Assembly (NCBI RefSeq): GCF_003265705.1
Contig: NW_020312867.1
Span: forward strand, 2,055,615-2,119,614
Length of the DNA: 64,000 nt
Reading direction: 5' to 3'
Source of the DNA: Callorhinus ursinus
Taxonomy: Eukaryota; Chordata; Mammalia; Carnivora; Otariidae
A model generated the notes under the pieces. That model saw nothing but the letters and a program-made list of their open reading frames with translations, did no database searches and had not been told where the DNA came from. A program made the position numbers and the translations under genes. Numbering within the stretch: the first letter of the stretch is position 1; the number at the start of each line of letters is the position of its first letter. This document shows positions 46,481 to 58,789 of the stretch, piece by piece.

Positions 46481-46989
46481 AGCATTGGAAATAAATTGAA
46501 AAATTTTAAGCAGGAAAGTTTTGTGATTGGGTTTATGTTTTTAAAGAATCACCTATGCAATTCGATTTGAACTGAATTATTTGGGTATCCTTCCCCCCCC
46601 ATTAGCTGTATGGACTGTGCCTAATTCAAGGAGGCAGGATGAGTAATGGTGGGAATGTACCCTTTGGAACTGCGTACCCTTTAGAATTATGTCCCAGTAT
46701 TTGGTGAGCTGGAGCCAGCTTGTATAAACAAGCTAGCAAGAGCCTATGGTTAAATTTTCAGGAAATTTTCAAGTTGATATCAGTTTGGTTGCTTGAAATT
46801 GGCCACAGTGGGAGTATTTATACCATGGAAATCAAACAAATGCTCCAGGGGTTTTGGTGTTTCAGAGAGCTGATTGTTACACATTTACCAATACACCACT
46901 GATTCTAATTCTCAGAGTTCCACATCTACCCCTATGCTCTCTGGCAAGTTATCTTCTCTCTCTAAATTGTGGTCTCTTCATCTGTAAGG

Positions 46990-47700
46990 TGACTCATTCA
47001 TTCATTCATTCAAGAAGCATTTACTGAGCGCTTCCTCAATGACCGACACAATTGTAGGCTCTGACAATATAGAATTTTGTATGAAAACAAGTTCCTGCCC
47101 TCTTGGAACCCACATTCTAGTTAGAGAAAGCCTAATGAGGAATATAGCGTTATGATCCTCATTTTACAGATATGGAAACGTCATCAGCCAACTTCATCTC
47201 TATGTGCCTCATCGACCCTTGCCTGCAAAGTGGAGATTCAATTGCATTTACCTCATAAGATTATGGGGAATTTACATAAGATGCTGCATGCAAAGCACTT
47301 AGCAGGTGCCTGACACAGAAAAGTACTCCAACACTGTTTGGTGTTAATGTTAGGTGGAGTTAAGTGGGAATTGAAGGGGCAGAGAAGCAGGAAAAATGAG
47401 ATCATCCTATACTCTTTCTTTTGCATTCAATCTTGTCTGTGTGTTTTTAGAGACCAGGCGTAAAACATGGAATCATAAGGCAAAACCCTATGAGAACCAG
47501 ATTTGGTGAGCACCCTGCAATGAGGATAAAGTGCTCTGCCAAGGAAGGTTTCCCACAGAAGGTGCTATTTGGACTGGGGTTTAAAGGATGAGAAGAGTTT
47601 GCCAAGAAGACATGGTGGGAAACTGGTGACCCAGGCAGAGGAAGCAGCATGAGCAAAGACATAGAGGTTGGAACACTTCTTATAGGCAAGGCATGGGATA
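46990..47700 (-). repeat. Ancient L2-like/MIR repeats (antisense)
   Basis: tcattcattcattcaagaag, catttactgagcgcttcctc, then a MIR-like segment (47150-47340), then gaaggtgctatttggactgg and aggaagcagcatgagcaaag. Same block order as 11437-11830. Confidence 0.6.
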
Positions 47701-47757
47701 TACAGAGGAAAAAATGGGAAGTAAGGCAGGAGAGGTGACTGGGGAAGATCTTGAATA

Positions 47758-47937
47758 AGGTTGCCAAATTTAGTGCATAAAAACATAAGACATTCAGTTA
47801 AATTTGAATTTGAGTTAAACAATGAAATTTTTTAGTATGACTATGTTCCATGCAATATTTAATAACATACCAAAACCTTTTTGTTGCTCATCTGAAATTC
47901 AAATTTAACTGGGCATCCTGTATCTTATGGCAATCCT
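47758..47937. mobile_element. Palindromic MITE-like DNA element
   Basis: Two long diverged inverted arms: aggttgccaaatttagtgca through agttaaatttgaatttgagt (about 47759-47818), and tgctcatctgaaattcaaat through cttatggcaatcct (about 47884-47937). Non-coding; a known mammalian palindromic repeat type that could fold into a hairpin. Confidence 0.7.
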
Positions 47938-48019
47938 AATCATGGAGGATCTTGAATATCATATTAGGGCACTTCGATTTTATCTTGATGAGAGGGTCCA
48001 TTAATACTTTCTTGGGTAT

Positions 48020-48350
48020 CTCCAGGAAATAAGGCTTGAGAGGCTCGTCCTTCAGGTCTCAGCTTAATGTCACTGTATCAGAGAGATCTCCTCTGACTTA
48101 CAAAATCTAAGACTGTCCCTCTCCTTCCCACAAGATTCTCTATCAGCATTCCTAACCATTATCTTCAGAACATTTGTAATTGGTGTTTCTATATTTATTT
48201 GCTTTTCATTCATTTGAAGTCTGTTTTCCCCTCCATATTCTCAGCTCCAAAAAGCCAGAGATTGCTGGATTGTTCACCACAATAACCTCAGAATCTAACA
48301 CAATACCTAGCATTTAATTGGCACTCATTAGCTAGTGGTTGGTTTAGTGG
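48020..48350 (+). repeat. L2
   Basis: gtccttcaggtctcagctta, gagatctcctctgacttaca, aaagccagagattgctggat, taattggcactcattagcta. Confidence 0.75.
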
Positions 48351-48486
48351 ATGAGCCAATCAACCCACAGATTGATTGACTCATTCCAGGCAATAATACT
48401 AATAGCTTCAAACCCCTACCCCAAATCCTAATGCTGTGCTATTCCAATTTTAAAGATGTGAAATGGAAGTTCAGAAGAGCTACAGT

Positions 48487-48926
48487 GTACGCTAAGTGAA
48501 ATAAGTCAAAAAGAAAAAGATAAATACCATATGATCTCACTTATATGTGGAATCTAAAAAACAAAATAAATTTGTGGATATAGAGAACAGATTGGTGGCT
48601 GCCTGAGGTGGGGGCGGGAGGTTCAGAGAAATGCGAGAAGGGGATCAAAGTTACAAATTTCTGCTTATAAAATGAATGTCATGGGGATGTAATGAATAGC
48701 ATGGTGACTGTAGTTAATAGTTAAATATTTGCAAATAACTAGGAGAGTGGGTCTTGAAAGTTTTCATTACAAGAAAAGAAGTTTTTTGTAACTATGTATA
48801 ATGATGGACGTCAACTGTACTTATTGTGGTGGTCATTTTCCAAAATATACAAATATCAAACCATTACATAGTATACCTGAAATTAATATAATGTTATGTA
48901 AATTACACCTCAAAAAAACTAACAAG
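48487..48926 (+). mobile_element. L1 3' end (older subfamily)
   Basis: Begins at the very end of ORF2 (cgctaagtgaaataagtcaa), then aaataccatatgatctcact, gggtcttgaaagttttcatt, ttgtaactatgtataatgat and ttatgtaaattacacctcaa. It matches old L1MA-type 3'UTRs, not the younger carnivore type at 24803. Confidence 0.85.
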
Positions 48927-49502
48927 GGGGAAGGGGGGGCTATGGTCTATGCACCAAGCCGTCCAAAAACGTGGTGATGATGATGATGATTTCAGAGTGG
49001 CATCCACAGAGATGGGAGAAGGGCACCACCCAAGAGACCAACTGCTGAGCTATAATCTTTTTAAAAAATGTAACTTGGAAGAATGATCCCTTCCGGAAAG
49101 TTTTTAAATAGCTGTGGGCTGCCTAGCTTCCTTAAACTTCAAGCTTTAGCTACTCCAAGATGTAATCAGAGTAGCTTCCTTCATCTTTCATTGCCTCAGT
49201 AAATTATTTATTGGAACAGCCTTTAAGAAAATATCCTCAAAAAACACTCATAAAGGATATTTATCACCAATATTAAGTTCCTACCCTGCAATTGTGGGCT
49301 GATTGAAAACATGTAACAGTGCCTGACTCCTCTATTTAGGCACTGAAGGAGTGGGGAAGAGTGCAGTGGAAAGGGGGATACGTTTTCCGGGGAGCAGAAT
49401 GCAATGGCTAGGGCTCAGGAGAAGTCCCTATTCTCTCTGCCTCTCATCACCCAAATCCAGATCCCTGGATCCTTTCCACTCTAAAATTTTTAAATAGTTG
49501 TA

Positions 49503-49708
49503 TGGGGCGCCTGGGTGGCTCAGTTGGTTAAGCGACTGCCTTCGGCTCAGGTCATGATCCTGGAGTCCCGGGATCGAGTCCCACATCGGGCTTCCTGCTC
49601 AGCAGGGAGTCTGCTTCTCCCTCTGACCCTCTTCCCTCTCGTGCTTTCTATCTCTCATTCTCTCTCTCTCTGAAATAAATAAATAAAATCTTTAAAAAAA
49701 AAATAAAA
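49503..49708 (+). mobile_element. SINEC
   Basis: ggggcgcctgggtggctcag head, gatcctggagtcccgggatc body. A 21-bp perfect duplication flanks it (49482-49502, 49709-49729). Confidence 0.97.
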
Positions 49709-49966
49709 TAAAATTTTTAAATAGTTGTAAAAACTGAAATGTAGAACGTTTAGTTACTTGCCCACAGTCATAGAGTTAGTAACTGGAAATACCCCAAACC
49801 AAGCCTGTCTGACTGTGCATTTCACAGTAGGGATTTGGGCTCAGTTAACCTTTCAAATGGTACTGATACTTATGATCCAGGCACAGATAATTGTTGAATG
49901 TTAAAGAGTAATAATCTCTCCCAGAAGATCTTGGTCTCGATTAGACACAAGAATTTATATTCCTAG

Positions 49967-50162
49967 GGTGCCTGGGTGGCTCAGTCGTTAAGCGTCTGCC
50001 TTCAGCTCAGGTAGTGATCCCAGGGTCCTGGGATCGAGTCCCACATCGGGCTCCCTGCTCGGCAGGAGGCCTGCTTCTCCCTCTCCCACTCTCCCTGCTT
50101 GTGTTCCCTCTCTCGCTGTCTCTCTCTCTGTTAAAAAGTAAATTTAAAAGATCTTAAAAAAA
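49967..50162 (+). mobile_element. SINEC
   Basis: ggtgcctgggtggctcagtc head. An 18-bp duplication, aagaatttatattcctag / aagaatttatattcttag, flanks it (49949-49966, 50163-50180). Confidence 0.97.
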
Positions 50163-50716
50163 AAGAATTTATATTCTTAGATATACTGTGAGCCAAGTAA
50201 GAACTCACTAATCATGTCATGGATATGCAAAGAAAAGGAATTATTTCAGGTTTGTTGACATGTGATGATAGAACTGGATCATGTTGTTGAAAGAGTCCTA
50301 ATCTGTTAAAGATCCATACTAAACTCTATATATGAAATAATATGATAACTAGAATTTGCTTCAAAATAATCCAAGGTGGGGGCTGGTGTGGGTGTGGATG
50401 GAAGTAGAGATGAAAGCGTTATTGGTGGGTTGATAATTGTAGAAGCTGGATGAAGGATACATTGGAGCTCATTTTATTATTCTCCTGCCAACAGGATGGC
50501 AGCAGCAGTCCCAGGCACAACAACATCAAGAAGAATAAGAGAGATCATCTTTTTCTGAGCCTTTGTCTTAGGAATAAGGGATGAGGGAAGCAAGGATGAG
50601 GGTAGGGACCAACTATGTCCATTGCACAAAGAAAGGAGTCTGCAGTCAAATTTGTATGACTGGAAAAGCTATGAAAACCAGTACTCACAATGGCTCATAA
50701 GAATGTAATGAGTTTC

Positions 50717-50907
50717 GGGGCGCCTGGGTGACTCAGTTGGTTAGGTGTCCAACTCTTGATTTCCGTTCAGGTCATGATCTTGGGGTCATGGGATAGAGCC
50801 CCTCGGCAGGCTCTGCACAGCATGGAACCTTCTCTAGGATTCTCTCTCTCTCTCCCTCTGCCCCTCCACCTTGCTCACTCTCTCTAAAAAAAAAAAAAAA
50901 AAAAAAG
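50717..50907 (+). mobile_element. SINEC (older subtype)
   Basis: ggggcgcctgggtgactcag head with the ccaactcttgatttccgttc variant body; long poly-A. Duplication tgtaatgagtttc (50704-50716, 50908-50920). Confidence 0.95.
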
Positions 50908-51159
50908 TGTAATGAGTTTCATAAACCCTTAATTCTGAGGGGCTCCCCTCATCAATGCCCCACACCAATGATCCTCATGAGTCAGACTTTCCAGAGATGC
51001 TTTCCTAATAAGAGATGGAGAGAACTATTTATGCAATTGCTATTCGGGGTCAGTGAAAGGACATTGGTCAAGACCACTTCTGGCTTGGGAAGTAAGCAGT
51101 CTCCTTAACAAGTGAGCTGAAGCAGCTGTTTAATACCCAGCCTTAGCAGTAAGGGTGTA

Positions 51160-51560
51160 TATTAGTTATCAGTTGCTGGGTAACAAGTTATCCCAAAACA
51201 TAATGGCTTAAAAGAAGAATGAGCATTTATTATTTCACACAGTTTTTGTGGATCAGGAATTTGGAAGCAGCTTAGCAGGCTATTTCTGGATAAAGGTCTC
51301 TCCTGAGATTGTGGTCAAGATGCCAGTCACTTCCAAGATGGCTTACACAAAGGTTGACGCTGGTTCTTGGCCAGAGACCTCAATTCCTTGCCACATAGAT
51401 CTCTCTATCTGGTTGCCTGACTGTTCTCATAACATGGTGGCTGGTTTCCCCAAGAACAAGTCATCCAAGAAAGACCAAGACCAGGTGGAAACCACAATGT
51501 CTTTTATGACCTAGTCTCAGAGGTCGCAGGCCATCATTTCTGCAATATTCCATAGGTGGC
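51160..51560. repeat. Ancient interspersed repeat
   Basis: ttagttatcagttgctgggt, aacataatggcttaaaagaa, atttattatttcacacagtt, ttggaagcagcttagcaggc. Related in layout to 45662 and 63470. Open frames here are incidental. Confidence 0.55.
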
Positions 51561-52160
51561 ACAGGCCAGGCCTTTCATTGTGGGAAGGGACCACACAGGG
51601 CTTGAATGCCGGGAAGTGAGATTCATTGGGTCCATCCTGGAAGTGGAGCCTCTGATTCTGGTTAAGCTTTCTGATGCCTGCAACCCCAGATGACATCTTC
51701 ACTGCCACAAAGTCAAAGCAGCTTAGGTACCAAAGAGTGACATTCCCATCATTGGCAGCCGCCGTGACTTATTGATAAACTGAGCATTCGATTAGTACCC
51801 ATTAGACTCTGTAAACCATTGCTGGCAGTTATCAATGAAGGCAGAGAATGGCCATGTACCCCAGATCGGCTAGAAGGGCAGCTCCTGAGTTTACACCTTC
51901 TCATAGAGGATCACAAGGCACCTTAATATATTGAAAGCTCTGAGCAGTCTTGCAGGGAGAAACCTGTTTCACCTTGTTCCACACAATGTTTTCCAAGCCC
52001 ATGTGACCACAGAAGCCATTTTTCATAGTAACGCCTATTAGTGTCCTATGGAAATAGTGTTATGAGAAACACACATTAAGAAAAAATTGATCAATCTTAT
52101 CAGTTTCAAATTTTTGTTTAGAAAAAAATCTGTATACATCCATGTATATATTTAAAAGGC

Positions 52161-52900
52161 CTAAATTTCCCCAAGGTTGACATCCTGAGCATATAAATGA
52201 TGTCCCATCGACATTAAGTAACATTTCTGACTCAGAGCTTCCATGTCCACCAGTATTAGCCCCTCAGCCCAGCTCTCATTAATGACTTGAGTTCCTTCTG
52301 GGCATGCATATGCCCATGTGTCCTCCTGGACGATCCTCTCAAGGATCCTCTGCTCCAGCCTCTTCATTGGCGCCTGTCCCCCCCCTTCCCCGTCACCGGA
52401 AGGAGAGCCTCCATGCTGCCACTGCTGCCCTGCCCAGGGCATTGCTCTCTGGAACTCTAGAAACTGCAGGGCCCTGGAGGTGCCATGACCTCCTGACTGG
52501 GTCCTCAAAGCAGCAGAATCAGACAACGTCCTACAGAGGTACGGGTTCTAGGCATCTCTCTTCAGTACTGGATGGCCCTTATCTGGGCCCCAAAGCCGTT
52601 CAGCTTATACCCCCACATCTCGCTTCTGTCCACAGCATCTCTCCCAACGAGGGTCAGACTTCATCCCTAAGTCAGACTAAAGTAGACACTACCCTGTCCT
52701 CCCAATTCCACATCTACCCTTGGATGCCCACACACAAGTTTCTTTCTGTTCCCATTGCTCTTCCCTTCTTTCCCTCCTCTTCTTTTCCCTCCTTCTCCCC
52801 CCTGTCCTCCTCACCCCCATCACCTGGCTGGGGAGCATTAGTCCATCAGGCTCTAAGCCCTATTAGATCTGCTGGGACCTCGTCTCTGAATCTTACTTGA
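52161..52900. other. Unexplained GC-rich block, open on both strands
   Basis: Plus strand 52304-52900 is open for 198 codons and minus strand 52161-52526 for 121. I recognise neither product. The plus frame becomes Ser/Pro/Phe-rich low complexity over a CT-rich tract (52730-52820). No splice sites, poly-A or family motif support a gene. A GC-rich stretch with few stops is the simplest reading. Confidence 0.3.
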
Positions 52901-54025
52901 AGAAGATGCGAGGTGGTAATGATCTCTGAGTAGTGGGCTATCAGTGGCTTTAATGTTCTTGCTGTTTATTTGTATTTTCTCAATTTCTGTCCTGAAGAAC
53001 TATTACAGAAGTAAATAATAAATGTATAAAGTATAGAAATATCTATAAAAGCAATAAAATAAAACTAATTTTTAATCTTCACACTATTTATTAAAGTCAT
53101 TTGTAATGCCACACCTTGGGCTTCATATAATCACATAGATCTGCCCCCTTTGGATACACAACTCCTCTCCCCTCCCCGCCACAACATACCTCTAATTATC
53201 TTATTTCTCTGTATGATAAACTTAAAACCACTGTTGGTATTTTAGGAATGGGTTTTTATAGAGCTTGTTACATTTTATATTTAGGTTATATGTTTTTATT
53301 TATACTACCACCTTCTTCCAGAAAGGATTTAAGGTGGTACAAAGACACATAAAACATGGCAAGGTAGCATAAATTAAAAGATCTAAGAAAAAGAAAACCA
53401 AGGAGAAGAGCATAAAGAGGATGTAGAAATGAAGCTAATACAAAAATGCTCACACACAGTCCTGTTGTCTTGCTCTGGGGAGGCCACTAGTTGGTATTAA
53501 GCAGCTAACTAGCAAGTATGAAAACAGAAATTTTGTCCATTAATAAATGGGCCCCTCCTATTCCAACCAACTCATCTAGTGGTTTCCAAATCATGCTCCC
53601 ATGGAACACTTCCACAAACAGGACCCACCTCTTCTAAAATTCAGTCGTGGAGGACTGGTAGTTGTAGGCTAATTCATTGAGGGAAGGGTTAATGGGAAGA
53701 CTTGCCTTTATTTGAAATTATTCTCCAGTACATTTCCCCAAACTTTAGTACCTGCTTCCACTTTTTATGGTAGAGTACAAGATGGTATATGATTTTTGCA
53801 CAAAATTATACATTTACTCATTTTAAAATTAGTTTGTCACTATTTCATGGTATTCTGCAAGAAGGACCATGATTTCAAGGTATTTCTCCACCATCTGAAA
53901 AAGTTGGGGGAATACCCAGGTTGTGCTATTTGTGCGAGTACAATTGAGCAGCCATGTTTGAGCGCCCACAACGTACCAAGCACTGTGACAGGGGCTGGGA
54001 AATATTTCAAAATGAGTACAATAAA

Positions 54026-54230
54026 GGGGCACCTGGGTAGCTTAGTTGATTAAGTGTGTGACTCTTGATTTTGGCTCGGGTCGTGATCTCAAGGTCTTGA
54101 GATCAAGCCCCATGTTGGGCTCTGCGCTCAGCATGGAGTCTGCTTCAGATTCTCTCTCTCCTTCTCCCTCTGCCCCTTCCCCACTCCCACTCCCTCTTAA
54201 TTAATTAATTAACTAAAATCTTTTAAAAAG
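54026..54230 (+). mobile_element. SINEC (older subtype)
   Basis: ggggcacctgggtagcttag head, tgatctcaaggtcttgagat body, ttaattaattaattaact tail. Duplication tgagtacaataaa (54013-54025, 54231-54243). Confidence 0.95.
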
Positions 54231-54337
54231 TGAGTACAATAAAGCATATGACTTCCAGAAACTTACAATATAGTGAAGGAGATCCATACATCTTGATTTT
54301 TCTTTTTTCTTCTTTTTTTTGGACACTCTGCAATTTA

Positions 54338-54416
54338 TCTTTAAGCTACTTGATCCCCTAGGTTCTTTAAGCTACTTGATCCCCTAGGTTCTTAACATTA
54401 AGCCTAGGGGATCAAG
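54338..54416. repeat. 26-bp tandem duplication plus inverted arm
   Basis: The 26-bp unit starting tctttaagctacttgatccc occurs twice back to back (54338-54363, 54364-54389). A reversed 14-bp copy (cctaggggatcaag, 54403-54416) follows after a 14-nt spacer, giving a perfect stem with the second unit (54375-54388). No transposon matches. Confidence 0.9.
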
Positions 54417-54494
54417 ACTCTTAATTGCATCCATTCAACAAATATTTACTGAAAACCGACAAAGAGGAAAACAGTATCAGTTACATCTTGGATA

Positions 54495-54620
54495 TGTTCT
54501 GGAGTTGGAATCCTGGCTTTGCACCATCTGCCTGCACAACCCTGGGCAAGTCACTTCAGAACTTCCAGAAACTCTTTTCCATCATCTTTCAAATGTGGCT
54601 AAAAAATAGTATAATAATCA
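54495..54620 (+). repeat. MIR
   Basis: gttctggagttggaatcctg, caaccctgggcaagtcactt, tccatcatctttcaaatgtg. Confidence 0.7.
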
Positions 54621-55056
54621 AAGTGGTCTAATTTCTATAATAAACAACAATATGGATGTTTATGTCTTGCTCATAAAATAGTCAGAAGTAGATGTTTGGC
54701 ACATGGCCTCCTACACATTAACTCAGTCATCTGGTTTCCTTCCACTCTTTGGCTTTCTATCCCTGGGGCCTTGAGGAACGTAGCCTCCAGTCAGTGGGTG
54801 AAAAGAGAGAGTGTGGAGGCCCATGAGAGATGTAATATATAGGAGCCTAGCCCGGAAGTGATGTGTTTCACATCTGCCCTCATCCACTGTCCAGAAAGTA
54901 GTCACATGGACACTACAAAGTACAAGAAAATTAGGAAATGTGGTCTCTCCGTAGGCTCAAGAAGGAGAAGGGTAAGATTCAGTGAACTCTTAACTGTCTT
55001 CCTCAAACACTTACCTCACAGTGTTGCTGAGGATTCAATAAGAATGAATATGCCTC

Positions 55057-56029
55057 ATCAGGGAAATCCAAATCAAAACCTCAATGAGATACCACCTCAC
55101 ACCCGTCAGAATGGCTAAAATTAACAAGTCAGGGAACGACAGATGTTGGCGGGGATGTGGAGAAAGGGGAACCCTCCTACACTGTTGGTGGGAATGCAAG
55201 CTGGTGCAACCACCTGGAAAACAGTATGGAGGTTCCTCAAACAGTTGAAATTAGAGCTACCATTCAATCCAGCAATTGCACTACTGGGTATTTACCCCAA
55301 AGATACAAATGTAGGGACCCGAAGGGGTACGTGCACCCCAATGTTTATAGCAGCAATGTCCACAATAGCCAAACTGTGGGAAGAGCCAAGATGTCCATCG
55401 ACAGATGAATGGCTAAAGAAGTGGTATATATACACAATGGAATATTATGCAGCCATCAAAAGGAATGAGATCTTGCCATTTGCAACAATGTGGATGGAAC
55501 TGGAGGGTGTTATGCTGAGTGAAATAAGTCAATCAGAGAAAGACATGTATCATATGAGCTCACTGATATGAGGAATTCTTAATCTCAGGAACAAACTGAG
55601 GGTTGCTGGAGTGGTCGGGGGCGGGAGGGATGGGGTGGCTGGGTGATGGACATTAGGGAAGATATGTGCTACGGTGAGCGCTGTGAATTGTGCAAGACTG
55701 TTGAATCACAGATCTGTACTTCTGAAACAAATAACGCAACATATTTTAAGAAAAAAGAAAAAGAAGAAGATAGCAGGAGAGGAAGAATGAAGGGGAGTAA
55801 GTCGGAGGGGGAGACGAACCAGGAGAGTGATGGACTCTGAAAAACAAACTGAGGGTTCTAGAGGGGAGGAGGGTGGGGGATGGGTTAGCCTGGTGATGGG
55901 TATTGAGGAGGGCACATTCTGCATGGAGCACTGGGTGTTATGAACAAACAATGAATCATGGAACACTACATCAAGAACTAATGATGTAATGTATGGTGAT
56001 TAACATAACAATTAAAAAATTAAAAAAAA
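55057..56029 (+). mobile_element. 5'-truncated L1, young carnivore type
   Basis: Starts in ORF2 (atcagggaaatccaaatcaa; agataccacctcacacccgt). The C-terminal frame 55143-55571 is open (contains [30 protein letters not shown]), after an upstream break. A two-part 3'UTR ends in poly-A at 56029. A perfect 17-bp duplication, aagaatgaatatgcctc, flanks it (55040-55056, 56030-56046). It lacks endonuclease and reverse transcriptase, so it is immobile. Confidence 0.96.
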
Positions 56030-56094
56030 AAGAATGAATATGCCTCGCATAGAGTAGGTGCTCAGTTAATGTTGGTGTATGAAGTCATGAGCTA

Positions 56095-56310
56095 TGTTTG
56101 GGCAATAATAGCATTATTTATCAAACATCCAAACCATGTATCAGGCACTGGGCCTCTGTCTGGTCCCTGAGCCTCCCAACAACCACACAAGGCCAGAAGA
56201 TTACCCTTTCTTTACAGATGAGAAAACCAACACTCAGAGAAAGTAAGCCATCTGCCCAAGGCCAAACAGCTAGAAAGAGCTGAGCCAGGATTCAAACCCA
56301 AGTTAGTGTG
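56095..56310 (-). repeat. MIR (antisense)
   Basis: catgtatcaggcactgggcc, ttctttacagatgagaaaac, gcccaaggccaaacagctag, gagccaggattcaaacccaa. Confidence 0.82.
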
Positions 56311-56686
56311 ACTCGAAAGTGATCCTTTCACCAAATCGTGATGCTGATGGAACACACAGAATACACATGTACGGACCACAGGAAGCGAGCTGCCTTGGGC
56401 CAGTCTTCATAAAAAGGTGACATGCAAAAGGAACCCATACATACAGAAACCAAACAAACCTTGGAAAGTTCCTGGCGAAACCGCAAAGGGCCATTCTTGA
56501 ATAGCAAACATGGAAATGTCCTAATTATCTTCCTCACCCATTTCTAGCCCCACTGTCTAGTCTACACACCACAAACCAACCCAATCTCTCATTTCTTATC
56601 CTTCCTTGTGGAATCTTGTCTGCTTCTCCCTTGACTCCTCCCCCTAACTATGGCCTTCTTGTTAAGAGCTTAGGCTCTTAGTTTCT

Positions 56687-56910
56687 GTTCTTTCTTTTTT
56701 TTTAAGATTTTATTTATTTATTTTTGAGAGAGCGAGAGAGAGTGCACGAGTGGGGTGGGGGGAGGGGCAAAGGGAGAGGGAGACACAGGCTCCCTGCTCA
56801 CTGAAATGTAAGGAAGGGCAAGTCCTGACACCAGACTCGATCCCAGGACCCTGAGATCATGACCCGAGCTGAAGGCAGACACTCAACTGACTGAGCCACC
56901 CAGGCGCCCT
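56687..56910 (-). mobile_element. SINEC (antisense)
   Basis: T-rich tail, attttatttatttatttttg, GA-rich block, gactgagccacccaggcgcc end. Duplication gctcttagtttct (56674-56686, 56911-56923 with one possible mismatch). An extra stretch (about 56800-56830) departs from the usual body. Confidence 0.93.
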
Positions 56911-56999
56911 GCTCTTAGTTTCTTTTGAATCCATCTCTATACCCAGTATTCCAATTGGCATTAAAAAAAAAAAAGGACTCTACAGAATCCTCCTTCACC

Positions 57000-57440
57000 C
57001 ATTCATTCAGTCAACAAAATATTAAGTTCTTGCCAGACACAAGGCAGTCTCCAGGGCTCTGGAATTCAGAGTCTGGTAAGGAAGACAGACATTAACTGCA
57101 TAATCACACAAATATAGACTCAGAGGAGAAGGAATCCAGTCATCTCAGTGGAGAAAAGAGGGAACATGACCAGTCTGGGAGATGGAATTGTGTGACCCGG
57201 AGACCTAAAGGATGTATAGGAATTATCTAGGTGATGTGGAAGGACCAGGCAGTGGGACCATCATGTCCAAAGGTCTTGTGGTGGGACAAAGCACATTTAA
57301 GGAACAGAGGAAAGGTCAGGGAGGCTGGAGCCCAGAGAGACAGAGACAGAGAGAGAGGAGGGGTGGGGGGGCAGCAAAGGTGAGCAGGGGGCAGCCCTCA
57401 GAGACCTTGTAGAACATAGGAAAGTATTTGGGTCTTTAAC
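57000..57440 (-). repeat. Ancient L2-like repeat (antisense)
   Basis: cattcattcagtcaacaaaa, tctggtaaggaagacagaca, gtgggaccatcatgtccaaa, ccttgtagaacataggaaag, the block order also seen at 11437 and 46990. Confidence 0.6.
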
Positions 57441-57499
57441 CCAAAGAGCAAAGGGAAGCCATCAGGGGGCTTTAAGTCAAGGGATGTGTCTGTATGGAA

Positions 57500-57960
57500 G
57501 ATATGCTGTCAGTGCTTCTCATCCATATGCCCTTGCCCTTCCTTACATTTCTGTATACACTGGGGAGACTTCCAGTTCCAAATGCCAGCACCTGTGTTTT
57601 TAACCCAAGGACCTTCTCTGATCACCGGAACCTGCTTTGCCTGCTTGTGGAACAGGTCAGAGATACCAGAGAATGAAAGCCCTTCCCCAACCTCCAGAAC
57701 AATGCTCCACCTGATGGACTTAGAAGATAAATACCCAGCTCCCTCACTCCTTAGGTGGGATACCTCTGAGCTAGGTGTTGTTCACTGGCTCCTGGAAGTG
57801 CCCAATGGGATCAAGCCCAGGGGTCCACAGTGTAACCCTTTGCCCTCCCTTCCCTGTCCTGCTTTCACTTGCCTGCCAGTGCTTCCTGGGATCACTCCCC
57901 AAATAAAACTCTGTACATCTGAATCTTTATCTTTTAGGAGATCCCAAATAAGATCATCTA
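57500..57960 (+). repeat. Probable ancient repeat, open frame incidental
   Basis: An open frame of 164 codons (57486-57980) crosses this stretch. The sequence gtgttgttcactggctcctg, cttcctgggatcactcccca, aaataaaactctgtacatct looks like an old LTR-type or other dispersed repeat end rather than an exon. No product is recognised. Confidence 0.4.
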
Positions 57961-58789
57961 TCATAAAGACAATGGGTTAGAGGGCAGGAGGGGAGGATGG
58001 GGTAAACCAGTGTTCAGGGCAGGAGATGCTCGGAGTTTGGACTGAGTGACACTGGGCATGGGGAACAGAGGAGGGAAACTCAGCAGGATTCAGTCATACA
58101 GTGGATGTGCACGAAAAGGGAGAGGGTGATGTGAAGGCTGCCTCCTGGGCTTTGTCCTCCTAGAAGGGAGGGCAAGGGAAAAGGTCAAGAATTCATATGT
58201 TAATATTTTTGTGCGTGTCACAGAACAGCTTGTAACCACCAGATTTTCTGGAACTCTCTGCTGTCTTCTCGCCCGGCCTTGCCTCATCAGACTCTAGAAC
58301 AACCTAGCTGCCATCGTTCAGGGAAGCTTGCGTTTTCTCCTGCAGGGCAGGATCCAATAACAGTGTTCTCATCCAATAAAGGAGTCTGGTGCACAGGGAC
58401 AAAATATTGAATTAAAAACAATACCAGAGCCACTGAGCTCACACCACCCCTGAACTGCCTGTGCGTGGCTTTGCTCTGCAAATTGGTAACGGGAGCCCCA
58501 GGGAAATACTGTCCAGGAGAGCAGGGAGGAGAAAAAGTGGGGGGAGGGAGGGAAAGCAAAGTCAACTCTCAGCCGCAGTGGGCTGAGCCAGCACCTGGGA
58601 GCAAGGATTCAGCTGCCAGAAACCCAGCCCTGAGCTGTAGGCCCTGGCCTTGTTCCTGTCTCCGTGAATCTACCTTCAGGAAGGACTCTGAGATCCTCTG
58701 AGATCGGGCATTCTTGGGTTTGCAGCCTGCCTCCCCCCATACTGGCTGACCCAGTGACCTCGGATGAGTCCTTAGACATTCTGAACTTC

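Noticed and set aside
48976..48990. GAT triplet repeat as a coding or disease-type repeat
   Set aside because: Only about five units, in intergenic DNA just past an L1 tail.
55571..56029. Apparently duplicated 3'UTR in the L1 at 55 kb as a novel chimera
   Set aside because: A two-part 3'UTR of this kind is what I recall for young carnivore L1s. The single clean target duplication also supports one insertion.
57486..57980. 164-codon plus-strand frame as a gene
   Set aside because: No known family. The sequence resembles the end of an old dispersed repeat and lacks splice or poly-A support.
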